DNA of 64,000 nucleotides from an uncultured Eubacteriales bacterium (GTDB taxonomy: Bacteria; Bacillota; Clostridia; Oscillospirales; Acutalibacteraceae): assembly GCA_900316385.1 (NCBI GenBank), contig ONCP01000001.1, positions 91,431-155,430 of the forward strand, written 5' to 3'. Of the stretch, positions 8,598 through 16,432 are shown one piece after another. Both the position numbers and the translations under genes were made by a program. Numbering within the stretch: position 1 is the stretch's first letter; each line of letters starts with the position of its first letter. The notes beneath the pieces were generated by a model. That model saw only the letters and a program-made list of their open reading frames with translations. It did no database searches and had not been told where the DNA came from.

Positions 8598-9305
8598 ATG
8601 GAAATGGCATATTCCAATATTATAAAGAAAAAGATAGTTTGCCCGATGTGTGAGGAAAGCTCCGAGGCGACGCTCTACACCAGTATAAACGTTACCAATC
8701 ACAAGGAGCTCAGGGAGCAGACGATGAACGAGTCGCTGTTCAAGTGGACGTGCCGCAGCTGCGGACACACCGCCAGACTGACTTATCCGACGCTCTACAA
8801 CGATATGAAAAACCGATTTATGGTCTACCTGATCCCGGGGATCGACCATTTTCAGCTCGCGGACAAATCTCTTGAGGAGCAGTTCAAAACCCTCAAGCCG
8901 ATACACAAGCGTATCGTTCCCGACTTCAACACATTTAAGGAAAAGATATTCATTTTTGAGAGCGGGCTCGACGATATGGCTGTTGAGCTGACAAAGCTCG
9001 CGATAAGCGAGGCGGTCGCCCGTAAGCTCGGACGCGACGATATCAAAGAGGGCTACCTATCGATGTACAACAGCGAGAACAACACGATGGGCTTTACCTT
9101 CTTTTTGGGCGAGGAGCGCGAGCCATATGTGCAGAGCGCGAGACTTGAGATTTACGGAAAGTCGGTCAGTGTGGTCAATGAGCTTGCCGTAAAGGACAAG
9201 AAGCTCAAGGGATTTATCCGTATTGACCGCGAATGGGCGGAGAATATTCTCTATCGCTACAAGCGCGGCAGACAGGTTGCGAAGCTCAACAAAGCGATCG
9301 AATGA
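8598..9305 (+). CDS. CpXC-domain protein
   Basis: 235 residues, cytosolic. It begins with a CpXC domain: CPMC at residues 15-18 and CRSC about 30 residues later, forming a four-cysteine zinc-ribbon-like site, followed by DMKNRFMVYLIPG. The family is widespread in Clostridia and its function is unknown. Two in-frame ATGs (8598, 8604) are possible; neither has a strong ribosome site. A hairpin follows the stop. Confidence 0.82.
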   Translation: MEMAYSNIIKKKIVCPMCEESSEATLYTSINVTNHKELREQTMNESLFKWTCRSCGHTARLTYPTLYNDMKNRFMVYLIPGIDHFQLADKSLEEQFKTLKPIHKRIVPDFNTFKEKIFIFESGLDDMAVELTKLAISEAVARKLGRDDIKEGYLSMYNSENNTMGFTFFLGEEREPYVQSARLEIYGKSVSVVNELAVKDKKLKGFIRIDREWAENILYRYKRGRQVAKLNKAIE

Positions 9306-9309
9306 TATC

Positions 9310-9336
9310 GGGGTCGGCTCAAGACGAGCCGACCCC
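9310..9336 (+). terminator. Terminator-like hairpin without a T-run
   Basis: Perfect 11-bp stem GGGGTCGGCTC / GAGCCGACCCC with loop AAGAC between the CpXC gene and azlC. No T-run follows, so it may be a processing or pausing hairpin and not a terminator. Confidence 0.6.
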
Positions 9337-9359
9337 TGAATGATAAGTGGTGATATTAT

Positions 9360-10049
9360 TTGCTGACAGCGTTAAAAAAATCCTTTAAATACTCAGTGCC
9401 GATATTTTTCGGGTATATCCCGCTCGGCTTCGCGTTCGGAGTAATGCTCCAGGCCGCTGGATATAACGCGGTGTGGGCGTTTTTTATGAGTATCTTTATT
9501 TTTTCGGGAACGGGACAGTATCTGATCGTTTCAATGCTCGCGACGGGAGCGACGATCCCGAACGTAATACTGATGACGTTCCTGCTCCATATGCGGTACT
9601 TTTTCTACGGCTTGTCAATGATTGACAAGTACCACAAAATAGGGAAAAACAAGTGGTATCTGATTTTCGGGCTTACGGACGAGACCTACGCGATACTCTC
9701 CACGGAAAAGCCGCCCGAGGGGATCAGCCGTCAGGCGTTCTATACCTCGGTCACGTTTCTTAACCACTGCTATTGGATCATCGGTTCGGTGCTCGGAGCG
9801 TTGATCGGCGGAGTGCTTCCGTTCAGCACCAAGGGTATCGACTTTGTTATGACGGCGCTCTTTGCCGTGATCGTGGTTGAACAGTGGAAGGCTCACAAGA
9901 TACATTTTCCCGCTTTGCTCGGCTTTGCGGTGCCGATCGTCAGCCTTATCGCGCTCGGCGCGGATCACTTTCTCATCCCGTCGCTTCTTGTGGTGTCGGC
10001 GATCCTGCTGTGCCTCAGACCGAGGCTTGAAAAGGAGGAGAGACTATGA
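9360..10049 (+). CDS. azlC: AzlC family branched-chain amino acid exporter, large subunit
   Basis: 229 residues with about six to seven hydrophobic membrane segments; the family exports branched-chain amino acids and analogues such as azaleucine together with AzlD. Family blocks are visible at the start (YSVPIFFGYIPLGFAFGVML) and in FIFSGTGQYL and LLHMRYFFYGLS. A TTG start is required because the conserved N-terminus begins there. The stop overlaps the azlD start as ATGA, showing translational coupling. Confidence 0.92.
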   Translation: MLTALKKSFKYSVPIFFGYIPLGFAFGVMLQAAGYNAVWAFFMSIFIFSGTGQYLIVSMLATGATIPNVILMTFLLHMRYFFYGLSMIDKYHKIGKNKWYLIFGLTDETYAILSTEKPPEGISRQAFYTSVTFLNHCYWIIGSVLGALIGGVLPFSTKGIDFVMTALFAVIVVEQWKAHKIHFPALLGFAVPIVSLIALGADHFLIPSLLVVSAILLCLRPRLEKEERL

Positions 10050-10378
10050 GCGATTTTGGTACGAGCGTAGCGATCATCGCCGCGATGGCGCTGGTGACGG
10101 CGGTTACCCGCTACGCGCCGTTCATCTTCTTCGGACGCGGAAAGGAGCCCGCGGGTTGGATCAAGTTTCTCGGAAAGTTTCTGCCGCCCGCGATGATGAG
10201 CGTTCTGCTCGTTTATTGCGTCAGCTCGGTCAATTTTCTGGGCGGCTGGCACGGCGCGCCCGAGTTGATTTGTATAGCGATCGCCGTTCTGCTTCACATC
10301 TGGAAGGGCAACGTGCTTCTCAGCATTGGTGTAAGCACCGCGGCATATATGGCGCTGGTTCAGCTTGTGTTTGTTTAA
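10046..10378 (+). CDS. azlD: AzlD family branched-chain amino acid exporter, small subunit
   Basis: 110 residues, four hydrophobic segments. The conserved family feature TAVTRYAPFIFFG is at about residues 18-30, and LPPAMMSVLLVYC follows. AzlD is the required partner of AzlC in the membrane exporter. The start overlaps the azlC stop by four bases. Confidence 0.92.
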   Translation: MSDFGTSVAIIAAMALVTAVTRYAPFIFFGRGKEPAGWIKFLGKFLPPAMMSVLLVYCVSSVNFLGGWHGAPELICIAIAVLLHIWKGNVLLSIGVSTAAYMALVQLVFV

Positions 10379-10396
10379 TAAGCAGTATCTTGAATG

Positions 10397-10422
10397 AAAA
10401 GGGAGCTCGACGGCTCCCTTTA
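10397..10422. terminator. Bidirectional terminator between azlD and the EamA gene
   Basis: AAAAGGGAGC / GCTCCCTTTA with a six-base loop; it serves the plus-strand azlCD transcript and the convergent minus-strand permease gene, whose stop overlaps it. Confidence 0.85.
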
Positions 10423-11286
10423 TTGCGTTATTTTGTTGTTGTACAGGAACATTAGTATCGCCATTATGATTATGATGAAGTAGCCGATGATCGAGTAAAG
10501 GTCGGGAATGTCGCCGAAAACTATAAAGCCGAGCCCCGAGGCGAATATGATCTGCGTGTAGTCGTAGATAGATATCTCGCGGGAGGGAGAGTGAGTATAA
10601 GCCGCTGTTATGGCGAACTGTCCTCCCGCGGCGGAAAGCCCCGCAAGCAGAAGCATCAAAAGCTGGTAAAGCTCGGGCTGTCTGAAGCTGAAGAACATAA
10701 ACGGTACCATCGCAAGACAGCTGAAGCCCGAGAAGAACAAAACGATGAACGAGCCAGCCTCTCCGCGTTTTCCGAGCGCTCTTACCATAGAGTATGCCGC
10801 GCCTGCTCCCATTCCGCCGATGAATCCGCAGACGGAGGGTATTAGCTGGGCGTTCTGAAACGTCGGCTTGACGATGAACATAGCGCCGACAAACGCGCCG
10901 AGCACTATGAGAGCCTGCGGAGGTCTAAGCCGCTCGTGCAGAAATACCAGCGAAAACAGAATAACGAAAAACGGCGACATCTTGTTGAGGATCGAGGCGT
11001 CGCCGAGCGCGAGGTGATCAACGGCGTAGAAGTTGCCGAGAATGCCGATCGTACCCGCAAGCGACCTGCCGATAAGCAACGGCAGGTTTTTCTTTTCAAA
11101 ATGAAATTCACGCCTGTCTTTTATCATTATCGCGAGAGCGAAGAAAAACGAAACAAGATTGCGGAAAAAGCCTTTTTCGGGCGTGGGAAGATCTCCCGAC
11201 AGTCTGACGAACATATTCATAAGCGCGAAACAGAATGCCGAGATTATAATCAGTATTATTCCCTTGTACTTCTTGTTTACTTTCAT
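10420..11286 (-). CDS. EamA/DMT family permease
   Basis: 288 residues from MKVNKKYKG, with ten hydrophobic helices in two EamA repeats (about 8-140 and 150-285), the normal drug/metabolite transporter layout. Such permeases export amino acids, metabolites or drugs across the cytoplasmic membrane; the substrate cannot be read from sequence. The chosen ATG (11284-11286) matches the family N-terminus; the longer open frame adds a region that is not family-like. Confidence 0.88.
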   Translation of the reverse strand: MKVNKKYKGIILIIISAFCFALMNMFVRLSGDLPTPEKGFFRNLVSFFFALAIMIKDRREFHFEKKNLPLLIGRSLAGTIGILGNFYAVDHLALGDASILNKMSPFFVILFSLVFLHERLRPPQALIVLGAFVGAMFIVKPTFQNAQLIPSVCGFIGGMGAGAAYSMVRALGKRGEAGSFIVLFFSGFSCLAMVPFMFFSFRQPELYQLLMLLLAGLSAAGGQFAITAAYTHSPSREISIYDYTQIIFASGLGFIVFGDIPDLYSIIGYFIIIIMAILMFLYNNKITQ

Positions 11287-11367
11287 TATTAACACCGCTT
11301 TTATAATAGCATATATTATCGGATATCGCAATACGGTTTGCCCGTGAGCCACGACGTGTAGTTAAGC

Positions 11368-11612
11368 GGGATAACGGACTATTGACCGAGCCGCACTGAG
11401 CAAGACGCGGAAAAATAAAAGATGAACCTGTCCTCCCGCAGCAAGCTTGTGAGTGAACCCATAAAAGTGGGATAACGGATTTTTGATAATGCCGCACTGA
11501 GCAAGACAGAAAAAATAAGAGATGAACCTATCCTCCCGCAGCAAGCTTGTGAGTGAACCCATAAAAGTGGGATAACGGACTTTTGATAGAGGCACACTGA
11601 GTGCGACGCGGA
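11368..11612 (-). repeat. Second array of the ~100-bp intergenic repeat (reverse orientation)
   Basis: Two and a half units with period 100-101 bp, starting GGGATAACGG at 11368, 11469 and 11569. Each contains CCTCCCGCAGCAAGCTTGTG and AGTGAACCCATAAAAGTGGG, the reverse complement of the unit at 4640-4961. Open frames across it are repeat-derived. Confidence 0.9.
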
Positions 11613-11624
11613 AAAAATAAAAAG

Positions 11625-11652
11625 AAAGGAGCTGTCGAGATGACAGCTCCTT
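11625..11652 (-). terminator. Terminator after the DUF6465 gene
   Basis: Stem AAGGAGCTGTC / GACAGCTCCTT with a GAGA-type loop, followed on the minus strand by a T-rich stretch. Confidence 0.9.
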
Positions 11653-11679
11653 ATGTTATAGATATTACATTCTAAGCTA

Positions 11680-12162
11680 TTAGCAGAAGAATACATCCAT
11701 TTCCTTCTCTTCGCCGTCGGCAACGAAGTAAGCTTTGCTTTCCTCGGGCTTGAGATAAACGGTGATCTCCTTAGCTGCCTTGCCGTTTGTGAGCTTGATG
11801 TTCTTAACCATCTCGTCGATGGAAACCTGAACTCCGCCGAACTCTACGAATACCTCAACCTTAGTTGCGGCAGCCTTCTTGGCGGTTGTTGCTTTCTTAG
11901 CGGGAGCCTTGGCAGCAGCCTTCTTAGCAGGAGCCTTTGTCTCGGCAACAGCCTTTGTCTCGGCAGTCTTCTTCTCTGCTGTCTTCTTCTCAGCAGTCTT
12001 AGTTGTCTTAGTTGTCTTAGCGGCGGCCTTCTTAGCGGGAGCCTTCTTTTCAGCTGTTTTCTTCTCAGCGGCAGCCTTAGTTGTCTTAGCGGCAGCCTTG
12101 GTCTCCTCGACCTTAGCCTCGACCTTAGCCTCTGTCTTTGTTTCTGTCTTCTTTGTAGCCAT
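11680..12162 (-). CDS. Lys/Ala-rich histone-like N-terminus fused to a DUF6465 domain
   Basis: 160 residues. Residues 1-100 are almost entirely K, A, T and E in repeated AEKKTAEKK and APAKKAAAK units, like the C-terminal tails of eukaryotic and bacterial histone-H1-like proteins. Residues 101-160 form a compact domain (VEVFVEFGGVQVSIDEMV, VYLKPEESKAYFVADG) that I recall as DUF6465. A nucleic-acid-binding or nucleoid-associated role is inferred from the basic tail. GGAGGGTC precedes the ATG. It is monocistronic and ends in a strong terminator. Confidence 0.85.
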   Translation of the reverse strand: MATKKTETKTEAKVEAKVEETKAAAKTTKAAAEKKTAEKKAPAKKAAAKTTKTTKTAEKKTAEKKTAETKAVAETKAPAKKAAAKAPAKKATTAKKAAATKVEVFVEFGGVQVSIDEMVKNIKLTNGKAAKEITVYLKPEESKAYFVADGEEKEMDVFFC

Positions 12163-12501
12163 TTGATGACCCTCCTAAAAATGAATTTATAGAACGTAAA
12201 GCATTTTTTGTTTACAATCGTTATTATACTACGAATAATTTAAAAGTCAACGAATTTAAAAAACTTTGTGACATTGTCCAAATTGCACAATAAGAAAAAT
12301 GGATTTTATGCAAAAATGACAAGAGAAAATGCCGTTTTTTTCGATAAAAACTGACCTTTCAAATTACAGCGCACTTTTTTTGAGGCCAAATTCAGTCCCG
12401 AAAAAGGGTGAATATTACTATTGTAATTCTTTGCGATAGCTGTTATAATAACTATGTATGATTATTCACAGGCGTGAAACGGATTTCGAAAGAGGTATGT
12501 T
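12163..12501. other. AT-rich divergent intergenic region
   Basis: 339 bases without a gene, between the divergent DUF6465 and WYL genes, so it holds both promoters. A possible -10 (TATAAT) is present at 12443-12448 on the plus strand. No operator palindrome was recognised. Confidence 0.55.
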
Positions 12502-13524
12502 ATGCCGAGAAACTCAGGACAAAAGCAAAAGCTTTTGTATCTTCGTAAGATCCTTCTCGAAAAAACAGATGAAAACCACGGGCTTACCGTGAACGAGCTC
12601 ATCAGTGAGCTCGAACGCTATGGAATAACCTCGGAGCGAAAGAGTATTTATGACGACTTACATATCCTCGAAAGCTTCGGGCTTGATATCTGCACCGAAA
12701 AATCGAAAACCACACGCTATTATATCGGTTCGCGCGACTTTCAGATCTCGGAGCTCAAGCTTCTGGTCGACGCTGTTCAGAGCTCAAAATTCATTACCGA
12801 GAAAAAGAGCTTTGAGCTGATCAGAAAGGTCGAGTCGCTCGCAAGCGAAAACGAGGCTAAGCTGCTGCAAAATCAGGTCATTATCAGCAATCGGGTAAAG
12901 ACCGCTAACGAAACGATCTACTATAACGTGGACAGGCTCCACGACGCGATAAACAAGAACAGAGCCGTAACGTTCTGCTACAACGAATGGTCGCTGTGTC
13001 TGGGCTCGACTGAAAAGCTCAGACTCAGAAAGCGCCGCGGAGGAGCCCTGTATCGGGTCAGTCCGTGGGCGCTCTGCTGGGACGACGAGAATTATTATCT
13101 CATCGCCTTTGATGAAAACAGCGAACAGATCCGCCATTACAGAGTCGACAAGATGGAGAAGATAACCGTTCTTGACGACAGGCGCCGCGGGGCGGAGGAG
13201 GTCGGAAAAATCGACCTTGCCGACTACGCGAAATCCACTTTTTCCATGTTCGCGGGAGAAAGCGAGGAGCTGACGCTGTCGGTGGACAAGAGCCTTGTCG
13301 GTGTTATCGCCGACCGCTTCGGCAAAAATGTGTTTATCACAAGTGACAAAAACAATGATGACCGCTTTATTTTAAAGGTCAGGGTAAATATCTCGGGTCA
13401 GTTCTTTGGCTGGCTTTTCGCGCTCGGCGACAAGATCGAGCTCGTCGGACCCGAGGATGTAAGACTGCGCTTCAGACAGCGCGTGGAAAGTATTATGAAA
13501 ATCTACGGGGAGGGGAAGGAATGA
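12502..13524 (+). CDS. WYL-domain transcriptional regulator
   Basis: 340 residues. The N-terminal winged helix-turn-helix (about 8-75, with GLTVNELISELERYGITSERKSIYDDL) binds DNA. The WYL domain (about 150-240, including YRVSPWALCWDDENYYLIAFD) senses nucleic acid or small ligands, and a WCX-type C-terminal extension follows. Family members regulate many processes including defence and DNA damage. The stop overlaps the next start as ATGA, so it is cotranscribed with the zinc-ribbon gene. Confidence 0.9.
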   Translation: MPRNSGQKQKLLYLRKILLEKTDENHGLTVNELISELERYGITSERKSIYDDLHILESFGLDICTEKSKTTRYYIGSRDFQISELKLLVDAVQSSKFITEKKSFELIRKVESLASENEAKLLQNQVIISNRVKTANETIYYNVDRLHDAINKNRAVTFCYNEWSLCLGSTEKLRLRKRRGGALYRVSPWALCWDDENYYLIAFDENSEQIRHYRVDKMEKITVLDDRRRGAEEVGKIDLADYAKSTFSMFAGESEELTLSVDKSLVGVIADRFGKNVFITSDKNNDDRFILKVRVNISGQFFGWLFALGDKIELVGPEDVRLRFRQRVESIMKIYGEGKE

Positions 13525-14480
13525 TTTGTCCGCGATGCGGTCAGGTGATTTCCGATACGGAAACCATTTGTCCGTTCTGTTATCAGGATATTGACAGAAA
13601 CATTGAGTTCAACGACTTTCGCAAGGACGGCTTTGTTGAGATCAGAACCAAGAACGAAGCCGACACCTCCGAATCCATCAACTATACGCCGAAATATTTC
13701 AATATTGCAGAATTCAATATTTTTGTAATCGCGATCGTGTTCATACTCGTTGTTTCTCTGTTCACCGTCTTTTCATTGAAATTCGTTCAGAGCACACATG
13801 TCGAGTATGTCCCCGAATACCATGTAACAACGAGTCCTACCGAGCCCGAAACTCAGGAAACGACCGTTAAAAACACAGTCAAAAAGGTGACGATCAAGAA
13901 TCTTCTGGGCAGCTGGAAGATAAAGGGCAGCGAGGAGAGCGAAACGGGCGCGATCCCGTATTACAGCTTCGCGAAGGACGGCGTAGCTCAGGAAAACTAC
14001 GGAAGCATTACCTCGACGGGAACCTACAAGGACTTGTCGGAGGACGATAAAAACATAGTTTATATTCTTATTGATAACGGTATCAAGGGTACCTATTACT
14101 TTGACGTGACAGGCAATAAGGACGATGGCTACACCCTTACGCTCAAGAATATCGAATCGGGTTCTCAATATCAGCTCGTTTCAGCCACAGCCAAGGCGAA
14201 AAAGCTCACTCCGACCGAGGATTTGAAGCTTGACAAAAAGCTCTTTGGCTACTGGGTTAACGAGGACGAGGAAAAGAGCTATCGCTTTGAAAAGGACGGA
14301 ATCGTTTTCCGCGTGACGGGCGGTACCACGACAGAGGGCGTTTGGAGCGTGACCGACAAGAATGTCATAACCATCCAATATATGAAGGAGACGGTGAAGA
14401 GCGTTACGCTCGACTACATTCTCAAGGACGGTAAGCTTTATATCACCGAAACGGAATATATAAAACAAAATCAGGACTGA
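13521..14480 (+). CDS. Zinc-ribbon membrane protein with two lipocalin-like repeats
   Basis: 319 residues. It opens with a CPRC...CPFC zinc ribbon (residues 3-21), then a single transmembrane helix (about 70-92, IFVIAIVFILVVSLFTVFSL). The outer part holds two related beta-rich repeats starting LLGSWKIKG (near 130) and LFGYWVNED (near 240), each ending with terms such as GTYKDLS or GVWSVTD, resembling DUF5640 or lipocalin-like sensor domains. The predicted topology is cytosolic ribbon and extracellular sensor. It is coupled to the WYL gene, so the two may form a signalling pair; that is inference. Confidence 0.82.
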   Translation: MICPRCGQVISDTETICPFCYQDIDRNIEFNDFRKDGFVEIRTKNEADTSESINYTPKYFNIAEFNIFVIAIVFILVVSLFTVFSLKFVQSTHVEYVPEYHVTTSPTEPETQETTVKNTVKKVTIKNLLGSWKIKGSEESETGAIPYYSFAKDGVAQENYGSITSTGTYKDLSEDDKNIVYILIDNGIKGTYYFDVTGNKDDGYTLTLKNIESGSQYQLVSATAKAKKLTPTEDLKLDKKLFGYWVNEDEEKSYRFEKDGIVFRVTGGTTTEGVWSVTDKNVITIQYMKETVKSVTLDYILKDGKLYITETEYIKQNQD

Positions 14481-14552
14481 GTTCACAGTCCGTTTTATGG
14501 GACAGCTCTTCCTTTATAATGTAATTAAAGACATTACAAAGGAGGAGCTAAA

Positions 14553-14636
14553 ATGCTTAATTTCTGTTTATTTACTTTTGTATCCTATGCTCTGGCTTAT
14601 ATTCTAAAGCTTTTGTTCGGAGCGAGGAGCAGATAG
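14553..14636 (+). CDS. 27-residue small membrane protein
   Basis: An ATG at 14553 follows a textbook AAAGGAGGAG site and opens a 27-codon frame ending TAG at 14634-14636. The product is almost wholly one hydrophobic helix with a basic end (ending LFGARSR), typical of small membrane proteins. A TATAAT lies at 14514-14519, and an inverted repeat TGTAAT-N7-ATTACA (14520-14538) overlaps the presumed transcription start. It ends 10 bases before the lipid kinase gene and may be its leader peptide. Confidence 0.6.
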   Translation: MLNFCLFTFVSYALAYILKLLFGARSR

Positions 14637-14646
14637 CGAGGTCAGA

Positions 14647-15543
14647 GTGCGCCACCTATTCATCATCAACAAAAACGCGGGAAAATCAAAGAAAAGTGAG
14701 AGAGTTCTCGCTCGGCTCAGGGAGCTTGAGGGCGGCAACGCAGTTATGAAATTTACCGAGAAGGCGGGCGACGCGACCGAGATAGCGCGAGCCTTTGTAA
14801 GCTCGGCGGACGAGTCGGTCCGTGTGTACGCCTGCGGCGGCGACGGTACCGTGAACGAGGTTTTGAGCGGCATATATGATCTCGACAACTGCGCTCTCGG
14901 AGTAATTCCCGTCGGCAGCGGAAACGACTTTGTCCGCAGCTTTGACAGGAAGAATGAGGATTTTCTTGATATTGACAAAATGATGAACGGCGGCGTGACC
15001 GAAATCGATCTTATCAAATGCAACGAGCGCGTCGGCGGCAATTCTGTCACGATCGGTTATGACTGCGCTGTCGCCGCGAACGTCTCGAAATTCAAGAAGC
15101 TGAAGCTCATTACCTCGAGCTTCGCGTACAAGCTCTCGATCTTTTATTGCCTTTTCAGAGGCAGAAAGCATTATTTCAACGTTACGGTCGACGGAAAAAG
15201 GCTTGAGAGAAAGGGCACATATCTTTTGTCGCTGTGCGCCAAGGGCAAATATTACGGCGGCGGTATCAAATGCGCGCCCAGAGCCGACAACAGCGACGGG
15301 TACCTTGACTTTATGCTGATCCCGACTATCGGCGTGTTCAAATTCATTCGACTTTTGCCGAGCTTTGCAAAGGGCAGACACCTTGACAACCCGAAGGCGG
15401 ATTTTATCCGTTGGCAGAAGTGCAGAGAAGTTGAGTATGAATGCGACGAGGAAACGGACATCGGGATAGACGGCGAGATCTTCAGGGTGAAGAAAGCGAA
15501 GATATCGGTGCTTCCGAAAGCTCAAAAAATAATATTGCCGTAA
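14647..15543 (+). CDS. Diacylglycerol kinase family lipid kinase (YegS/DgkB-like)
   Basis: 298 residues. The catalytic domain has the glycine motif CGGDGTVNEV near residue 60 and the downstream GSGNDFVR loop near 98. The C-terminal beta domain includes AKGKYYGGGIKCAP and the DGE motif of the family. Likely phosphorylates diacylglycerol at the membrane for lipid recycling, although sphingoid or other lipids are possible. The GTG start follows the small-protein gene by ten bases. Confidence 0.9.
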   Translation: MRHLFIINKNAGKSKKSERVLARLRELEGGNAVMKFTEKAGDATEIARAFVSSADESVRVYACGGDGTVNEVLSGIYDLDNCALGVIPVGSGNDFVRSFDRKNEDFLDIDKMMNGGVTEIDLIKCNERVGGNSVTIGYDCAVAANVSKFKKLKLITSSFAYKLSIFYCLFRGRKHYFNVTVDGKRLERKGTYLLSLCAKGKYYGGGIKCAPRADNSDGYLDFMLIPTIGVFKFIRLLPSFAKGRHLDNPKADFIRWQKCREVEYECDEETDIGIDGEIFRVKKAKISVLPKAQKIILP

Positions 15544-15580
15544 GAAAGCGCTCGGCGCGCGACTTAGCTGACAACTCAAA

Positions 15581-15611
15581 TAAAAAAGCCTTCCTCAGGG
15601 AAGGCTTTTTA
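15581..15611. terminator. Bidirectional terminator
   Basis: AAAAAAGCCTTCC / GGAAGGCTTTTT with a TCAG-type loop between the convergent lipid kinase and HAD genes; the HAD stop codon lies within the stem. Confidence 0.9.
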
Positions 15612-16431
15612 ACTGTCTTGAATTTTCTTCAAAGAGCTTGTCGGCGATCGCCATATTTCTGATTATGTCCTTGACCGTGCGGTCAAGTCCGCCGTTTTCG
15701 CGATAGTCGGCAGGGTAGATGAAGTCGACCCTGTCCTTTCTGAGAAGCTCTTTTACCTTTTCGTCGAGCGTCTGGTAGACCGCGATCGACCGTCCGCCGT
15801 AGCTCTTCATCATCTTCATACAGGGAACGTCCGAGAGTCCGTCCCCGATGTAGATCATATTGGTAAAGGGAATGCGCTTGCTGTCGTCGGGCATCGAGCG
15901 GTTCAGGTCGTCGTCGTTCGATACGTCGAGAACTCCCTTGTTGATACGGTAGACAAACTGAGTTTTGTTGGTGTAGTTAACGGCTGTTTTAGGCCACACG
16001 GCGCTGCCGTCCTCGCCGTACAGATACTCGCAGGCGAAAATGTTCTTGAAGGCAGAGCTGATCGCGGTGCCCTCGATTATCTCCTTCATTCCCGACGAGA
16101 TAACATAGTGCTCGATCGTGACGCCCTGCTCCTCGCCGAAGCGGTTTATGCGGTCAAACCACTCGATGACCCCGGGGAAAAATTCGATCCCTCTGCCGTT
16201 TTCCGAGAGGCTGTCGCGCTTGAGCGGAATGTCGCGTTCTCTTGAGAGCTTGATCGCGGCGTACATATACGCGAGCACGCTGTCCATTTTCTCGCGGCTC
16301 TGTATTTCATTGGTGTAGTCCCAGAATTCCGAGACCTTCAGACCCAGACTTGGGATAAAACGGTAATTCTGCATATCCTTGGTGCAGAGCGTTTTATCGA
16401 AGTCGTACATTATCGCGATTATCGGACGCAT
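15595..16431 (-). CDS. HAD-superfamily phosphatase
   Basis: 278 residues from MRPIIAIMYDFDKTLC. The nucleophile motif DFDKTL is at residues 10-15; the acidic motif IYIGDGLSDVPCMKMM lies near residue 195. The layout resembles phosphoserine-phosphatase-like HAD enzymes, with a helical cap between. Physiological substrate unknown. The start at 16431 has AAGGAA eight bases upstream; an earlier ATG overlaps the upstream gene. It follows the cyclophilin gene and is probably cotranscribed. Confidence 0.87.
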   Translation of the reverse strand: MRPIIAIMYDFDKTLCTKDMQNYRFIPSLGLKVSEFWDYTNEIQSREKMDSVLAYMYAAIKLSRERDIPLKRDSLSENGRGIEFFPGVIEWFDRINRFGEEQGVTIEHYVISSGMKEIIEGTAISSAFKNIFACEYLYGEDGSAVWPKTAVNYTNKTQFVYRINKGVLDVSNDDDLNRSMPDDSKRIPFTNMIYIGDGLSDVPCMKMMKSYGGRSIAVYQTLDEKVKELLRKDRVDFIYPADYRENGGLDRTVKDIIRNMAIADKLFEENSRQLKSLP

Positions 16432-16432
16432 A

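Noticed and set aside
8535..8906. 123-codon minus-strand ORF before the CpXC gene
   Set aside because: Antisense shadow of the CpXC gene with no ribosome site.
14686..15579. 297-codon minus-strand ORF
   Set aside because: Mirror frame of the lipid kinase gene caused by codon bias; no family features.
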